DNA of 64,000 nucleotides from Candidatus Gastranaerophilales bacterium (GCA_944323935.1 CALUUJ010000005.1:46862-110861), one strand, 5' to 3'; shown: positions 1 through 10,420, counted from the stretch's first letter. Notes: generated by a model from the letters alone, not told the origin. Numbers and translations are program-made.

Positions 1-967
1 ACATATTAAACGTAATCATATCATTGTAAGAACCTTTTTGAACTAACTTATAAATTTCTTCAAGTTCATCTTTTAAAATAAAATCCTTAATTGTAGGTGT
101 AGAATATAGAAGTTCAATTGCCGGTAATCTTCCTTTACCATTTGCACTGGGTAAAAGCTTTTGCGATACTGAACCTCTGAATACTTCTGCAAATTGACTT
201 CTTACAGCAGCTCTTTCTGATGGGGGGAAGAAGCTTAAAACACGGTTAATTGTTTGGACAGCATTGAATGTGTGCAGGGTTGCAAATACTAAGTGTCCTG
301 TTTCTGCTGCATGGAGTGCACTTTCTACAGTTTCCATGTCTCTGATTTCCCCGATTAATATAACATCAGGGTCTTGTCTTAATGCGAATTTTAGACCGTC
401 TAAATAACTTGCTGTATCGATTCCGATTTGTCTTTGAGTGAATATTGATTTTTGACTTTTATATACATATTCAATAGGATCTTCAATGGTAACAATATGC
501 TTTTTTTGAGTGATGTTTATATGATTTAGAATTGATGCAATTGTTGTTGATTTTCCGCTTCCTGCAACACCTGTTATAAGAACTATTCCATTTTCTAAAG
601 TGGAAAACTTATCAATATTATTTGGTAAATTGAGTTGCTCAAATGTTGGAATATCATATGGTACTAAACGAATTGTCATTGAATGATATCCAAATGACAT
701 TGCAAGGTTGACCCTAAAACGTGATATACCTTCTATTTCGTATGGAAAATCTGAGTCATAAGATCTGAAGATCTTGTCCCGCATCGATATCGGTGCCATT
801 TCATCAATAGCATGCATCATGTCTTCTTCTGTTACAGGTTCAAGCTTTGACTTTATTATCTTGCCATCTATACGAAATGATGGTACTTCACCAACTATGA
901 AGTGAAGGTCGGATGCACCAAGCTCTTGTGCTTTTTCTAACAGTGAATTTATTGTATAATTACTCAT
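1..967 (-). CDS. pilT: Type IV pilus retraction ATPase PilT (C-terminus cut by window edge)
   Basis: 322 residues can be read before the window edge, so roughly the last 25 to 50 residues of a normal PilT are missing. PilT is the hexameric ATPase that depolymerises type IV pili at the cytoplasmic face and drives twitching. Seen: the N-terminal segment ASDLHF typical of PilT, Walker A GVAGSGKST near residues 133-141, the Asp-box region IEDPIEYV, Walker B ending GEIRDMET (about 206-213), and the His box HLVFATLHT (225-233). The start ATG at 967 is preceded on the minus strand by a GGAG ribosome site and, further up, a TATAAT. It is divergent from smc. No pilB or pilC lies in this window; a degenerate PilB-like gene is at 45585. 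Confidence 0.93.
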   Translation of the reverse strand, partial: MSNYTINSLLEKAQELGASDLHFIVGEVPSFRIDGKIIKSKLEPVTEEDMMHAIDEMAPISMRDKIFRSYDSDFPYEIEGISRFRVNLAMSFGYHSMTIRLVPYDIPTFEQLNLPNNIDKFSTLENGIVLITGVAGSGKSTTIASILNHINITQKKHIVTIEDPIEYVYKSQKSIFTQRQIGIDTASYLDGLKFALRQDPDVILIGEIRDMETVESALHAAETGHLVFATLHTFNAVQTINRVLSFFPPSERAAVRSQFAEVFRGSVSQKLLPSANGKGRLPAIELLYSTPTIKDFILKDELEEIYKLVQKGSYNDMITFNM

Positions 968-1133
968 TTAAATACTCCAAAAAATAATGTATGACAATAT
1001 TATAGTACTTTTTCTTATTATTTAAAATATATTTACATTTAAAATTATTTTTTAATATTATTTAATGTTTTTGACTATTACGTGTATTTGTTGTGTAATT
1101 GAAAGTATCTAGATATGGGTACCATCAGAATTA

Positions 1134-4100
1134 ATGTATATAAAAGAATTACAAGTCGATAACTTTAAATCGTTTGCAAATGATATTACAATTCCTTTTT
1201 TAAAAGGTTTTACTACAATATCGGGACCTAATGGTTCGGGTAAAAGTAATATTATTGACAGTATTTTATTTGCTCTTGGTCTTGCAAGCGCAAGGAATCT
1301 TCGTACTGAGCAGCTTTCTGATTTTATTTCTACACATACAAAAAAGAATGAAGCTTTTGTTAAAGTAGTTTTTGAACCTGAAAATAGTGAAGAAGAACCT
1401 ATAACTGTTGCAAGAAAAATCAGAAAATCTTCTCAAGGGTTTAATAGTGTTTATTATCTAAATGATCAGGTATCAACATTAACAGATATTCATACTCATC
1501 TTGAAAAATACCGTATAACTCCGAACAGCTATAATGTTATGATGCAAGGTGACGTTATGAGTATTACTAATTGTTCTACTGTTGAAAGACGTAAGATTAT
1601 AGATGAAATCGCCGGTATTGCCGATTTTAACAGAAGAATAGAAAAGGCACAGGAAGAACTTTTGACTGTTGAAGAAAGAGTAGATAATGCAAATCTTATT
1701 TTGACAGAAATAGAATCCTCTATCGAACGTTTAGCTCAAGAAAAAGAAACTGCTTTAAAATATCAAAAGCTAAAAACAGAAAAATTTCAGTTAGAAAGTC
1801 AAATTACTACTGTTAAATATTTTGATATAAAAAGAAATTTGGAATTGGCTCACCAAAATATTTTAGAGTTTAACAAAAAGAAAAAAGAAGAAGAAGGAAA
1901 CTTAAAAAAATTAGAAGACAATCTTTTAGAAATAAAGAAAAGATATTCTGAAATATCTGAATTAGTCAAAAATAACGGTGAAGCAGAACAAATAGAAACC
2001 AAAAAACAATTAGAAGAATTGAAAGGTCATATTTCACGTAAGAATTTAGCTATAAGTTCTGTTGAAAAAACAATTCATGATAATTTGAAAACAATTGAGA
2101 ATTCTAAAAACGGAATTGAAAATCATAAAGAAAAAATTGAAAAAATAACTTTAAGAATTGAAGAGAAAAAAGCTGAAATTACTGAAATAGAAAGTAATAT
2201 TAAAATTCAAGAGGCAGAATTAACTAAAATATTGGAAGAGGTTTCAGGTTTAAACAAAAATGCTGATAAACAAATTGAAGAAAGAAATAATTTAAAAAAA
2301 GAACTTGAAAAATTAAAAGAAGAAGAATGGAATATAAAATCAGAAACAATTCCTTTAGAAACAGAACTTGCAACAACAAAAAAAGATGTTGAAAATGCAA
2401 AAAAATCATTAAATGAATTAACAAATTTCAAAACTAATTTTAAAGATAATCAAGATAAGTTGTTGCTTCAGATTGAGGAATTAACAAAAGAGCAGGCTGA
2501 TTATAAGTTGGCACAAGAAAATATTATGTATAATTTGGATAAAAACAAGAATGAAATGTTTGACTTGTTACATGATATTCAAGTTGCTCAAGGGAAAATA
2601 GCAGTAATAGAGGCTAAAAAGAACGCTTATGAAGAAGTTAATTTAGGAAGAGCAATTGATTCTATTTTAAAAGCAAAAATTCGAGGAGTTCATGCTCCTT
2701 TATTACAGCTTGGAAGTGTTGATAAAGAATATTCTGAAGCTCTTGAAGTTGCAATGGGCGGCAGAATGAAAAATATTGTTGTTGATGATGAAGATGTCGC
2801 GCGTGTTTGTATTGATTATTTAAAATCATCGAGGGCCGGCAGTGCAACATTTTTACCATTAAACAGAATGAAAAAAGCACCTTCAAGTTTAAGAATACCC
2901 AAGGAAAAAGGCGTTGTAGATTATGCTATTAATCTTATAGATTTTGATGATAAATATTTGGATGCCTTTTTCTATGCACTTGGTGATACATTGATTGTAG
3001 AAGATTATGACAGTGCAAAAAGGCTGATAGGTAAGTATAGATTAGTTACACTTGATGGAAGTTTGTTTGAGAAATCAGGTGCAATAACTGGTGGTGACAG
3101 ACGTGATACCGGTTTAAAATTCAGCCAAAATCAAGATGAAGAGTTGAACAAATATAAAACTCGTTTTGCTGAACTTCAAAAACAATATTCTTCACTTGAA
3201 AATGCCAGAAAAGAATTAGAAGCAAAACAAGAAAAAATCAGACAAAATTATTCTAATACTATGACTGCATTAAATAGTGCAAAAATTGAATTGAATAATT
3301 TAAATAATAATTCTAAAAATAACGAAGATAAGATAGAAGAATATAAAAACATTATTAAAGAGAATGAACCTAAAATACAAAATATAGAAAAGAAACTTGA
3401 AAAATATGAAGAAAAGTTAGTTGATTTAAATGATAAAATGCTTGTTCTTCAAGATAAAATTGCAGAAATTGAAAGTAAAATGACAGAAGGCGAACTCAAA
3501 AAACTTAAAGAGATGACTGCTGCAATTGAAAATCAAATAAAAGATTACCAAAATAAAATTTTAAAATGTAATAACGAAATTAATGAAGCAAATAGAGATA
3601 TAGATTTTAATAAAGAATTAATTAAAGCAAAAGAAGAACAAATTCAAAGACTTATTAAAGATAATGAAACAGCTACTCAAGATAAAGTTAAATTTACGGA
3701 TGAAATTAAAGAACTTGAAGTAAAAACTTTAGAATTGGAAGAAAAGATAAAATCTTTAGGCGAAAAGCTTCTTCAACTTCAAAAGCAAAGAGATTTGGTG
3801 CAAGAAGAACTTCTTAGTGCAGAAACTCAAAAAAATAAAATTACTAATGAAATTGAAAGAATAGGTGAGCAAGTTGAAGCATTTAAAGCAAGAAGAAGAG
3901 AACTTGAACCTCAACTGGAAGAAATAAGAACAGAATTGAAAGCTAATGAAGTAGATATAAATGCACTTGTTCCTACTGAAATTTCAACAGAAGAAATAAC
4001 AACTAAAATCCAACGTTTACAAAAAAGAATGGAAGAAATGGAACCGGTCAATATGCTGGCTATTCAAGCATATGATGAAGTTAAGGCAAGACAAGAAGAG

Positions 4101-4631
4101 AAAAAAGAACAAATAGCTGTCTTAACTAATGAGCGCAAACAAATTCTTGAAAAAATGAACGGATATGAGCAGATTAAAAAAGAAACGTTCATGAAAACAT
4201 ATAATAATATTAATGAGAATTTTAAAGATATATTTGCCAAATTATCTGAAGGCGAAGGAACCTTGATGTTAGAAAATCCTGAAAATCCTTTTGAAGGAGG
4301 TTTAACAATTGAGGCTCAGCCTAGAGATAAGAAAAAACAAAAACTCGGTGCAATGTCAGGTGGCGAAAAATCATTAACTGCTTTAGCATTAGTTTTTGCA
4401 ATACAAAAATATCTTCCTGCTCCATTTTATGCGTTAGATGAAGTTGATGCTAATTTGGATGGAATAAATGTAGAGCGTTTAGCTGAAATTATTCAACAAC
4501 AAGCAAAAAATACGCAATTTATAGTAGTTAGTCACAGAAAACCTATGATAGAATCAGCTAATAGGACAATAGGTGTAACTCAAAAAGAGCATGGAAAAAC
4601 TCGGGTAACCGGAGTTAAATTTAGGGACTAA
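1134..4631 (+). CDS. smc: Chromosome partition protein SMC
   Basis: 1165 residues, normal for bacterial SMC. It is the ATPase arm of the SMC-ScpAB condensin that extrudes DNA loops and aids chromosome segregation. Seen: N-terminal Walker A GPNGSGKSN at residues 31-39, two long Lys/Glu-rich coiled-coil arms (about 170-500 and 670-1000), a hinge at about 506-660 containing GGRMKNIVV and TFLPLNRM, the ABC signature LGAMSGGEKS near 1070 and Walker B YALDEVDANLD near 1100. The scpA gene follows after 4 bp and scpB after that, so the whole complex is one operon. No Shine-Dalgarno sequence precedes the ATG; a TTGAAA lies about 30 bases upstream, so the transcript leader may be very short. Confidence 0.97.
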   Translation: MYIKELQVDNFKSFANDITIPFLKGFTTISGPNGSGKSNIIDSILFALGLASARNLRTEQLSDFISTHTKKNEAFVKVVFEPENSEEEPITVARKIRKSSQGFNSVYYLNDQVSTLTDIHTHLEKYRITPNSYNVMMQGDVMSITNCSTVERRKIIDEIAGIADFNRRIEKAQEELLTVEERVDNANLILTEIESSIERLAQEKETALKYQKLKTEKFQLESQITTVKYFDIKRNLELAHQNILEFNKKKKEEEGNLKKLEDNLLEIKKRYSEISELVKNNGEAEQIETKKQLEELKGHISRKNLAISSVEKTIHDNLKTIENSKNGIENHKEKIEKITLRIEEKKAEITEIESNIKIQEAELTKILEEVSGLNKNADKQIEERNNLKKELEKLKEEEWNIKSETIPLETELATTKKDVENAKKSLNELTNFKTNFKDNQDKLLLQIEELTKEQADYKLAQENIMYNLDKNKNEMFDLLHDIQVAQGKIAVIEAKKNAYEEVNLGRAIDSILKAKIRGVHAPLLQLGSVDKEYSEALEVAMGGRMKNIVVDDEDVARVCIDYLKSSRAGSATFLPLNRMKKAPSSLRIPKEKGVVDYAINLIDFDDKYLDAFFYALGDTLIVEDYDSAKRLIGKYRLVTLDGSLFEKSGAITGGDRRDTGLKFSQNQDEELNKYKTRFAELQKQYSSLENARKELEAKQEKIRQNYSNTMTALNSAKIELNNLNNNSKNNEDKIEEYKNIIKENEPKIQNIEKKLEKYEEKLVDLNDKMLVLQDKIAEIESKMTEGELKKLKEMTAAIENQIKDYQNKILKCNNEINEANRDIDFNKELIKAKEEQIQRLIKDNETATQDKVKFTDEIKELEVKTLELEEKIKSLGEKLLQLQKQRDLVQEELLSAETQKNKITNEIERIGEQVEAFKARRRELEPQLEEIRTELKANEVDINALVPTEISTEEITTKIQRLQKRMEEMEPVNMLAIQAYDEVKARQEEKKEQIAVLTNERKQILEKMNGYEQIKKETFMKTYNNINENFKDIFAKLSEGEGTLMLENPENPFEGGLTIEAQPRDKKKQKLGAMSGGEKSLTALALVFAIQKYLPAPFYALDEVDANLDGINVERLAEIIQQQAKNTQFIVVSHRKPMIESANRTIGVTQKEHGKTRVTGVKFRD

Positions 4632-4635
4632 GTAA

Positions 4636-5511
4636 ATGTTAAATCCAAAGGATACAAATAATTTTTATATGCAGACTACAACTGAATCTTATACAAAAGA
4701 TTTGGGGTTTAGTCCTGATTCTATTTTAGATTCACCGTCTGATGAATTAGATGGTATAGAAGTATTGGTTCAAATGGCAAAACAGGGGAAAATAGATCCT
4801 TGGAATATTGATATAGCTGATATAGCAGATAAATATATGCTCCATATTGCAGAAAGTAAATCAAATAATTTACGAATTACAGGCAGGGCATTATTTTTTC
4901 TTGCTGTTTTATTGAAATTAAAATCTAATATTCTGGTAGGGATTGACCCAATGCAGTTTGAAGTGCAAGATGAGATAAATCCCGAATATGATGAAAGTGA
5001 TGATTCAAGATTTTCTGATGACTTGTATTATCAGGATTATTATCCGGATAATGTCATTCCTATTGAAGATATTATTCAAAGAAGAACGAGTGTTAAGTTA
5101 AACAGAAACAGAATAGTCACATTAAAAGATTTAATAAGACAGTTAGAATTTTATGAGCAGCTTGATAAAAAGCAGGCAGTAAAAAATTCTTTAGAAAGAG
5201 CTAAAAGAAGAGTCAGAAATTATGCAAATATGTCTGCTGATGACATAATTAATTTAGCACATGAAGAATATATTGAAAATAGTGTAAAAATACTTCATGA
5301 AAATCTAATAAAGATTTTCGAGAAAGAAGAAAAAGTTGAATTAAATACATTAACATTATTAGGTTTGGATAAAATTTCAGCATATATTGCTTTATTATTT
5401 TTAACTGCAGAAAGTGAATTTGATTTAGAGCAGGAAGAATTTTATTCTGATTTATATGTGGTTAAAGGAAAAGCTCCAACATCTGATATTGAAGAAAAGC
5501 AAACGGCATAG
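4636..5511 (+). CDS. scpA: Segregation and condensation protein A
   Basis: 291 residues, slightly longer than the usual 240-270. ScpA is the kleisin that bridges the two SMC heads. Seen: the family N-terminal segment with DGIEVLVQMAKQGKIDPWNI (about residues 38-57), the helix ADKYMLHI, then FFLAVLLKLKSNILVG, an acidic low-complexity linker rich in Asp and Tyr (about 105-150), and a C-terminal winged-helix part. The N-terminal 37 residues before the conserved block look like a poorly conserved extension. The start lies 4 bp after the smc stop, implying translational coupling. Confidence 0.93.
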   Translation: MLNPKDTNNFYMQTTTESYTKDLGFSPDSILDSPSDELDGIEVLVQMAKQGKIDPWNIDIADIADKYMLHIAESKSNNLRITGRALFFLAVLLKLKSNILVGIDPMQFEVQDEINPEYDESDDSRFSDDLYYQDYYPDNVIPIEDIIQRRTSVKLNRNRIVTLKDLIRQLEFYEQLDKKQAVKNSLERAKRRVRNYANMSADDIINLAHEEYIENSVKILHENLIKIFEKEEKVELNTLTLLGLDKISAYIALLFLTAESEFDLEQEEFYSDLYVVKGKAPTSDIEEKQTA

Positions 5512-5520
5512 GCGGTTAGT

Positions 5521-6036
5521 ATGGATTTAAAATCAAGAATAGAAGCTGTATTATTTGTAACAGGCAGAGCTGTTCAGTTAGACGAAATAGCTAAGATTCT
5601 TGATGTTGAGGAGCAAGAAGTTGAAGATGCTATGCTCTCTTTGATTGTAGATTATTCTTCTCGAGATGGTGCATTAGAAATTGATGATGAAAATGGGTAT
5701 ATAATACAAGTAAAAGATGAATATATGGATATTGTTGAAAAACTTTGTCCTGTTGATATTTCAAATGCTGTGCTTAAAACATTAACAGTTATTGCATTGA
5801 AAGAGCCTATAAGACAAGCTGAATTAAAAGAACTAAGAGGTTCAACTGCTTATGAACATGTTACAGAACTTGTTGAAAAGGGTTTAATAAGCAGAAAGCG
5901 TGATAAAAACGGTCGTTCTTATAATTTAAAAACAACACCTAAATTTGCAGAATATTTTAAATTAAAAGGTAATTCAGAAATATTATCTAAAATGGATACG
6001 AATAGATTATCTGAGTTGTTGGAATTAAATAAATAA
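5521..6036 (+). CDS. scpB: Segregation and condensation protein B
   Basis: 171 residues, typical of ScpB, the paired winged-helix protein that binds the ScpA linker and regulates the SMC ATPase. Seen: opening KSRIEAVLFVTGRAVQLDEIAKIL as in the first winged helix, a central TVIALKEPIRQAELKELRGS resembling the second winged helix, and a wing motif with LVEKGLISRKRDKNGRSYNLKTTPKFAEYF near the C-terminus. It lies 9 bp after scpA in the smc-scpA-scpB operon. Confidence 0.93.
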   Translation: MDLKSRIEAVLFVTGRAVQLDEIAKILDVEEQEVEDAMLSLIVDYSSRDGALEIDDENGYIIQVKDEYMDIVEKLCPVDISNAVLKTLTVIALKEPIRQAELKELRGSTAYEHVTELVEKGLISRKRDKNGRSYNLKTTPKFAEYFKLKGNSEILSKMDTNRLSELLELNK

Positions 6037-6053
6037 TAGGAGAAGGAGAATAT

Positions 6054-7595
6054 ATGAATTCTACAAAAAATAAAGTTAAACAAACTAGAAACATGAAAAC
6101 TTCTTTGTTAATATTTGGAATTATTTTAGTTTTGGTATTAGGTATATACTTTTATATAAAAAATATAATGCCAAACCAGATGTTTAATCAAGGTAAAAAA
6201 TATTTAGAAGTTGGTCAATATGATAAAGCATTGCGTATGTTTAATCTTGTAGCGGATGCTAAACCTTATGATTCTGAGCCTGTTTATTATCAAGCGCTTG
6301 CAATTTCTAAACTTCCGCCTACATATGAAAATCAAAAACAATTGTATGATATTGCTCAATTAGAGGATTGCGATGAAGCAAGTCAATTAGCTGATACAAT
6401 CTTAATGAATATGCGCAAACAGCTTGATTCTCAAGTTGGTCCTAATTATATTGATAATGTTTTATATGAAGATTCACTTATAAGATGGAATATATCTTCT
6501 CCAATTACATATTCTATTTTTGCTGATTCAAGTGTTTCAAAAGATAATATTAATGCAGTAAAAGAAGCTTTTTTGGATTGGCAATCCGTAACTAACGGTG
6601 TTATTAAATTCAAAGAAACTCAAGGTAATAAAAATGCAAATATATGTATAAATTTTATGGATGATATATCTTTGAAAGATACATATGAACCAAATAAAGT
6701 TGGTAAAACTATTCCATCAACAAATAATGAAAAACTTCAAAAAATGGATATTTACCTTAGAAAAGCTAATCCAAAAGGACAAAATTATAATAAAGATCAA
6801 TTTTATACAGTTGCTTTACATGAAATAGGTCATGCCTTAGGTCTTGGCGGACATAGTGCCGATCCTAATGATGTTATGTATTATACCGGTGATTATATAG
6901 ATGAAACTACAGTTAAAAAAGATATAACTAAAAGAGATATAAATACTCTTAATTTGTTATATAAAATGGTTCCGGATATAATTGATAAACCTATTAATTC
7001 GAATGAATATAATAATTTGTTCTATCATGAGATTTTAACTACATATCCCGGCGAAAATTTTGAATTGGAAACAAAAAGATTATTGGCTGAATTGCAAAAG
7101 GATAGAAAAAATATCATTGTTTGGGTAGATTTAGCTATTAATTATGCATTTAAGAAACAATATGCACGTTCTAATTATGTTTTATATAATGTTCTTCCTT
7201 TAGTAGAAACAGATGTACAAAATCAACATGTAATTTTATATAATTTAGCTGTTAATTATTATAAGATGAAAGATTACGAGAATTCTTCTAAATATTTATT
7301 AATTGCAGAAAATTTAAAATCAGATTTAGATACTCAGATTTTAGGAACATTCTTAGATGTTAGATTTGGAAGATTAGAATTAGCTAAAAAGAAGTTAAAA
7401 ATATTAATTCAACAATATCCTGATAATATAGAGGTTGCTCTTAAACTTGCGGAGGTCTACCATATAGAGAAAGACAAAAAAATGGAAAAAGAAGTTATTA
7501 ATAGTTTGATTAAACGAAATCCCAAAGCTGCAAGAGATAGAAGAGTTCTAAAGTATAATGCAAAAAATGATAAATATCAGATATCTAAAAAGTAG
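6054..7595 (+). CDS. Membrane-anchored metzincin-type metallopeptidase with TPR-like repeats
   Basis: 513 residues. Residues 17-37 form one transmembrane segment after a basic N-terminus, so the bulk is probably extracytoplasmic. A TPR-like unit (about 46-80, with YLEVGQYDKALRMFN) precedes a zinc-peptidase core. The catalytic motif HEIGHALGLGGH begins at His256 and is followed by DVMYY as a probable Met-turn. Between the conserved Gly and third His there is one residue more than in the standard HExxHxxGxxH motif. Further TPR-like helices fill residues about 340-490. A strong AGGAGAAGGAG ribosome site lies 17 bp after scpB, so it is transcribed with the smc operon. Its end overlaps the end of rimO on the other strand by 11 bp. 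Substrate unknown. Confidence 0.75.
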   Translation: MNSTKNKVKQTRNMKTSLLIFGIILVLVLGIYFYIKNIMPNQMFNQGKKYLEVGQYDKALRMFNLVADAKPYDSEPVYYQALAISKLPPTYENQKQLYDIAQLEDCDEASQLADTILMNMRKQLDSQVGPNYIDNVLYEDSLIRWNISSPITYSIFADSSVSKDNINAVKEAFLDWQSVTNGVIKFKETQGNKNANICINFMDDISLKDTYEPNKVGKTIPSTNNEKLQKMDIYLRKANPKGQNYNKDQFYTVALHEIGHALGLGGHSADPNDVMYYTGDYIDETTVKKDITKRDINTLNLLYKMVPDIIDKPINSNEYNNLFYHEILTTYPGENFELETKRLLAELQKDRKNIIVWVDLAINYAFKKQYARSNYVLYNVLPLVETDVQNQHVILYNLAVNYYKMKDYENSSKYLLIAENLKSDLDTQILGTFLDVRFGRLELAKKKLKILIQQYPDNIEVALKLAEVYHIEKDKKMEKEVINSLIKRNPKAARDRRVLKYNAKNDKYQISKK

Positions 7596-8889
7596 CGGTT
7601 AAATCGTATTCTACAGCTCCTGTTATTTTTACGGTGATTATATCACCTGGTGTAACAGGAGTTTTTGTATCAATAAATACTAATCCATCAACTTCCGGGG
7701 CATCTTTGTATGTTCTTCCTACTACCATGCCGTCTGAATTAATTGCTTCTATTATGCAATCAATTTTCTTGCCAATTAGTTTATGATTTATTTCTTTAGA
7801 TACTTTTTGTTGTAATTCCATTAGTTGCTTTTTTCTTTGCTTTTTTATTTTAGCCGGTATTTGGGGTCTTAATTTATATGCTTTTGTATTTTTTTCACGT
7901 GAAAATTCAAATACGCCAAGTTTATCTATTTTCATTTCTTTTATGAAATTATATAGTTCTTGAAAATCTTCTTCCGTTTCTCCGGGATAGCCTACAATGA
8001 ATGTTGTTCTTATAGCAACAGATGGTATGAGTTTTCGTATTTTCTTTATTAATTTTCTATTATCTATAACCGGTCTATTCATTGCTTCAAGCATGTTTTG
8101 ACTTACATGTTGAAGCGGAATATCAATGTATTTAACAACTTTATCAAGTTTGTTAATTGTTTCTAAAAGTTCATCTGTTATAAACGAAGGATATGTGTAC
8201 ATAATACGTATCCAACTTAATTCTTCTATTCTATTTAGTTCAATTAACAGTTCTTTCAAGGATGGTTTTCCATATATATCTTTGCCGTAGCTGGTTGTAT
8301 CTTGGGCAATTAAAACTATTTCATTTACGCCTTTTTGAGCAAGTTCTTTTGCTTCTTTGACAATATTTTCTATTTTTCTTGATTTATATGGACCTCTTAA
8401 TTGCGGAATTATACAGTAGCCGCAATTAAAGTTGCAGCCTTCAGCTATTTTGATATATGAACTTGCACCCATTGTAATTTGCTGGCGTTTTACATCTTCG
8501 GGGTAATTATATTCAGGATTCTCATTTACTTCATATCTTGTTTTTTTGTCTTTTGTAATTTTTTTTATTACATCAACAATTTTATCTATATCTGAAGTGC
8601 CTAAAAAAGCTAATGCCTCAGGAATTAGTTCTTGTAATTCTTTTTTATATTTTTGCGGCAGACAGCCTGTTATAACTATTTTTTTGCCTGCGTTTATCAT
8701 ATCAAATATTGATTTTACGGATTCTTTTTCTGCATCATTTATGAATGAACAAGTATTAATAATTACAATATCTGCTTTTGTTTCATCAAGAGTTATTTTA
8801 TATCCGTTTTGGATTAATTTCCCAAGCATTAGTTCAGAGTCAACTAAATTTTTTGCGCACCCGTGATTTATTAAAGCAATCTGTCTCAT
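7585..8889 (-). CDS. rimO: Ribosomal protein S12 methylthiotransferase RimO
   Basis: 434 residues. RimO is a radical-SAM enzyme with two Fe-S clusters that adds a methylthio group to an Asp of ribosomal protein S12. Seen: UPF0004 domain with Cys11, Cys47 and Cys76, radical-SAM motif CNFNCGYC (Cys152, 156, 159) followed by IIPQLRGPYKSR, and a C-terminal TRAM domain from about 370. The RimO-specific stretches INTCSFINDAEKES and FLGTSDID separate it from the tRNA enzyme MiaB. Its ATG overlaps the stop of the upstream membrane glycosyltransferase in a TAATG junction, so it is translationally coupled. Confidence 0.93.
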   Translation of the reverse strand: MRQIALINHGCAKNLVDSELMLGKLIQNGYKITLDETKADIVIINTCSFINDAEKESVKSIFDMINAGKKIVITGCLPQKYKKELQELIPEALAFLGTSDIDKIVDVIKKITKDKKTRYEVNENPEYNYPEDVKRQQITMGASSYIKIAEGCNFNCGYCIIPQLRGPYKSRKIENIVKEAKELAQKGVNEIVLIAQDTTSYGKDIYGKPSLKELLIELNRIEELSWIRIMYTYPSFITDELLETINKLDKVVKYIDIPLQHVSQNMLEAMNRPVIDNRKLIKKIRKLIPSVAIRTTFIVGYPGETEEDFQELYNFIKEMKIDKLGVFEFSREKNTKAYKLRPQIPAKIKKQRKKQLMELQQKVSKEINHKLIGKKIDCIIEAINSDGMVVGRTYKDAPEVDGLVFIDTKTPVTPGDIITVKITGAVEYDLTATF

Positions 8890-10409
8890 TATATTTTCTT
8901 TCTTTTAAATATTTTTATATTATTTTCTTGTTTAACCATATCGTAATTATTAATAATCATCTCATGAAAATTTTGTGCGTAGTCAATTCCGAAATAACGG
9001 CTTCCATATTCTATATTGTTAATTGGTAAAATTACGAAATATTCAGGTGGATTTTCTTTAAAATGGTTGATTATTCGTGTCTCTCCGAATACGTCATTAT
9101 AAAACAGAGGACTTAAATTATAATAAATATCATCTCCTTTTCTGTTTGTTATAAAGTTTATAAAACAACCTTCAGGTAACACAATTATTTTATCTGTATC
9201 TTTGGTATTATTTATAATAAAATTCGATACTGTTTTTATTGGTTCACCATCTTTTTTAAAGGTATAAATATTACCTTTGTTTGTTTCAAGAAGATAATTT
9301 TTATATTTGAGAGAATTAAAATTTTCTGCTGTAAAAAGAAGAATACAAGCACAAAGAAATATAGGAATAAACTTTTCATAATATTTTGATATTAATATGA
9401 TTAGAGCAAGTGAACATATTGGAAAAATGAAAATTCCCATATGATTTACATTAAGGTAAAAGAAAGATTTTGCACTTGCTGTTATTGCGCATAATAACAA
9501 TATAAAAAGAGGTTTATTTTCATATAACTTTTTAATATTAATAAAAAATAAAATTAAATTTATTAATGGAATAATACCGAATATTGCAAAGATTTTGTTT
9601 TGCAATATTAAATGCTTGATATATGAAAAATCAAAGAATACTCCTACTTTTAAGAAAAATATTTTTAAAGTAGGTGCATTTATAAGATTTTGGAATAATA
9701 TAATGGTATCTTTTATTTGATTTAGATTAATTCCCTGAAAGAGGATATATCCAAAACTTATAAAAGGTGTCAAAATAAAACATCCTAAAGATTTAAGTAT
9801 ATTTTTTATTCCGATTGGTTTAACAAATATAAGTACATAAGCTAAGACTAAAGGGTATAAACTGAATTCGTATTTGTTTGTAATACTTATTCCTGCAAAC
9901 AGGCATGATAAATATGCCATTATATTATTTTCAGTTTTTATATATTTTATGAGAAAAAGTACTGATATTAAAAATGAAGATAATGCATAAATTATTGCAA
10001 ATGAATATGTCAGATTTGAATTATATAAAAATGTTGTAAAAACAAGAGAGAACATTATTAATATAGAAAATAAAAAACAAATATGTTTTTTTAAAAACTC
10101 TCTTGCAAGTAAATATAAAGTAATTATTATAACTAAAGAGTTGATTATTCCTGCAAAGTATAAAGTATTTATTTTTTGTCCGAACAAAAATAGCAAAACA
10201 GCATTAAACTGATATGATAAAGGTCCGTAAATGTTGAAAATATCTTTATATAATACTTTTCCTTGTATCATTTGTTGAGGTATGTAGAATTCTCTGCCTG
10301 TATCAATCAATAATAATCCTTGATGTAAAAAGAAAAATGGCAGAATTGAACAAAATATAAGAATTAATAATAGAATAATTCCTTTATCAGTTTTAATAAA
10401 ATTTTGCAT
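8889..10409 (-). CDS. Multi-spanning GT-C type glycosyltransferase (ArnT/PMT-like)
   Basis: 506 residues with about ten or more hydrophobic helices. After the first helix (about 10-28) comes a periplasmic loop with IDTGREFYIPQQM (Asp36, Glu40) and GKVLYKDIFNIYGPLSYQ, which resembles the acidic catalytic loop of family 39 / GT-C glycosyltransferases that use polyprenyl-linked sugars. The C-terminal 120 residues are a soluble extracytoplasmic domain. Donor and acceptor cannot be told from sequence; the cell wall, lipid A or a surface protein are all possible. It lies between mutS (11 bp upstream) and rimO (1-base overlap), an association with no obvious functional logic. Confidence 0.72.
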   Translation of the reverse strand: MQNFIKTDKGIILLLILIFCSILPFFFLHQGLLLIDTGREFYIPQQMIQGKVLYKDIFNIYGPLSYQFNAVLLFLFGQKINTLYFAGIINSLVIIITLYLLAREFLKKHICFLFSILIMFSLVFTTFLYNSNLTYSFAIIYALSSFLISVLFLIKYIKTENNIMAYLSCLFAGISITNKYEFSLYPLVLAYVLIFVKPIGIKNILKSLGCFILTPFISFGYILFQGINLNQIKDTIILFQNLINAPTLKIFFLKVGVFFDFSYIKHLILQNKIFAIFGIIPLINLILFFINIKKLYENKPLFILLLCAITASAKSFFYLNVNHMGIFIFPICSLALIILISKYYEKFIPIFLCACILLFTAENFNSLKYKNYLLETNKGNIYTFKKDGEPIKTVSNFIINNTKDTDKIIVLPEGCFINFITNRKGDDIYYNLSPLFYNDVFGETRIINHFKENPPEYFVILPINNIEYGSRYFGIDYAQNFHEMIINNYDMVKQENNIKIFKRKKI

Positions 10410-10420
10410 ATTAAATCCTT

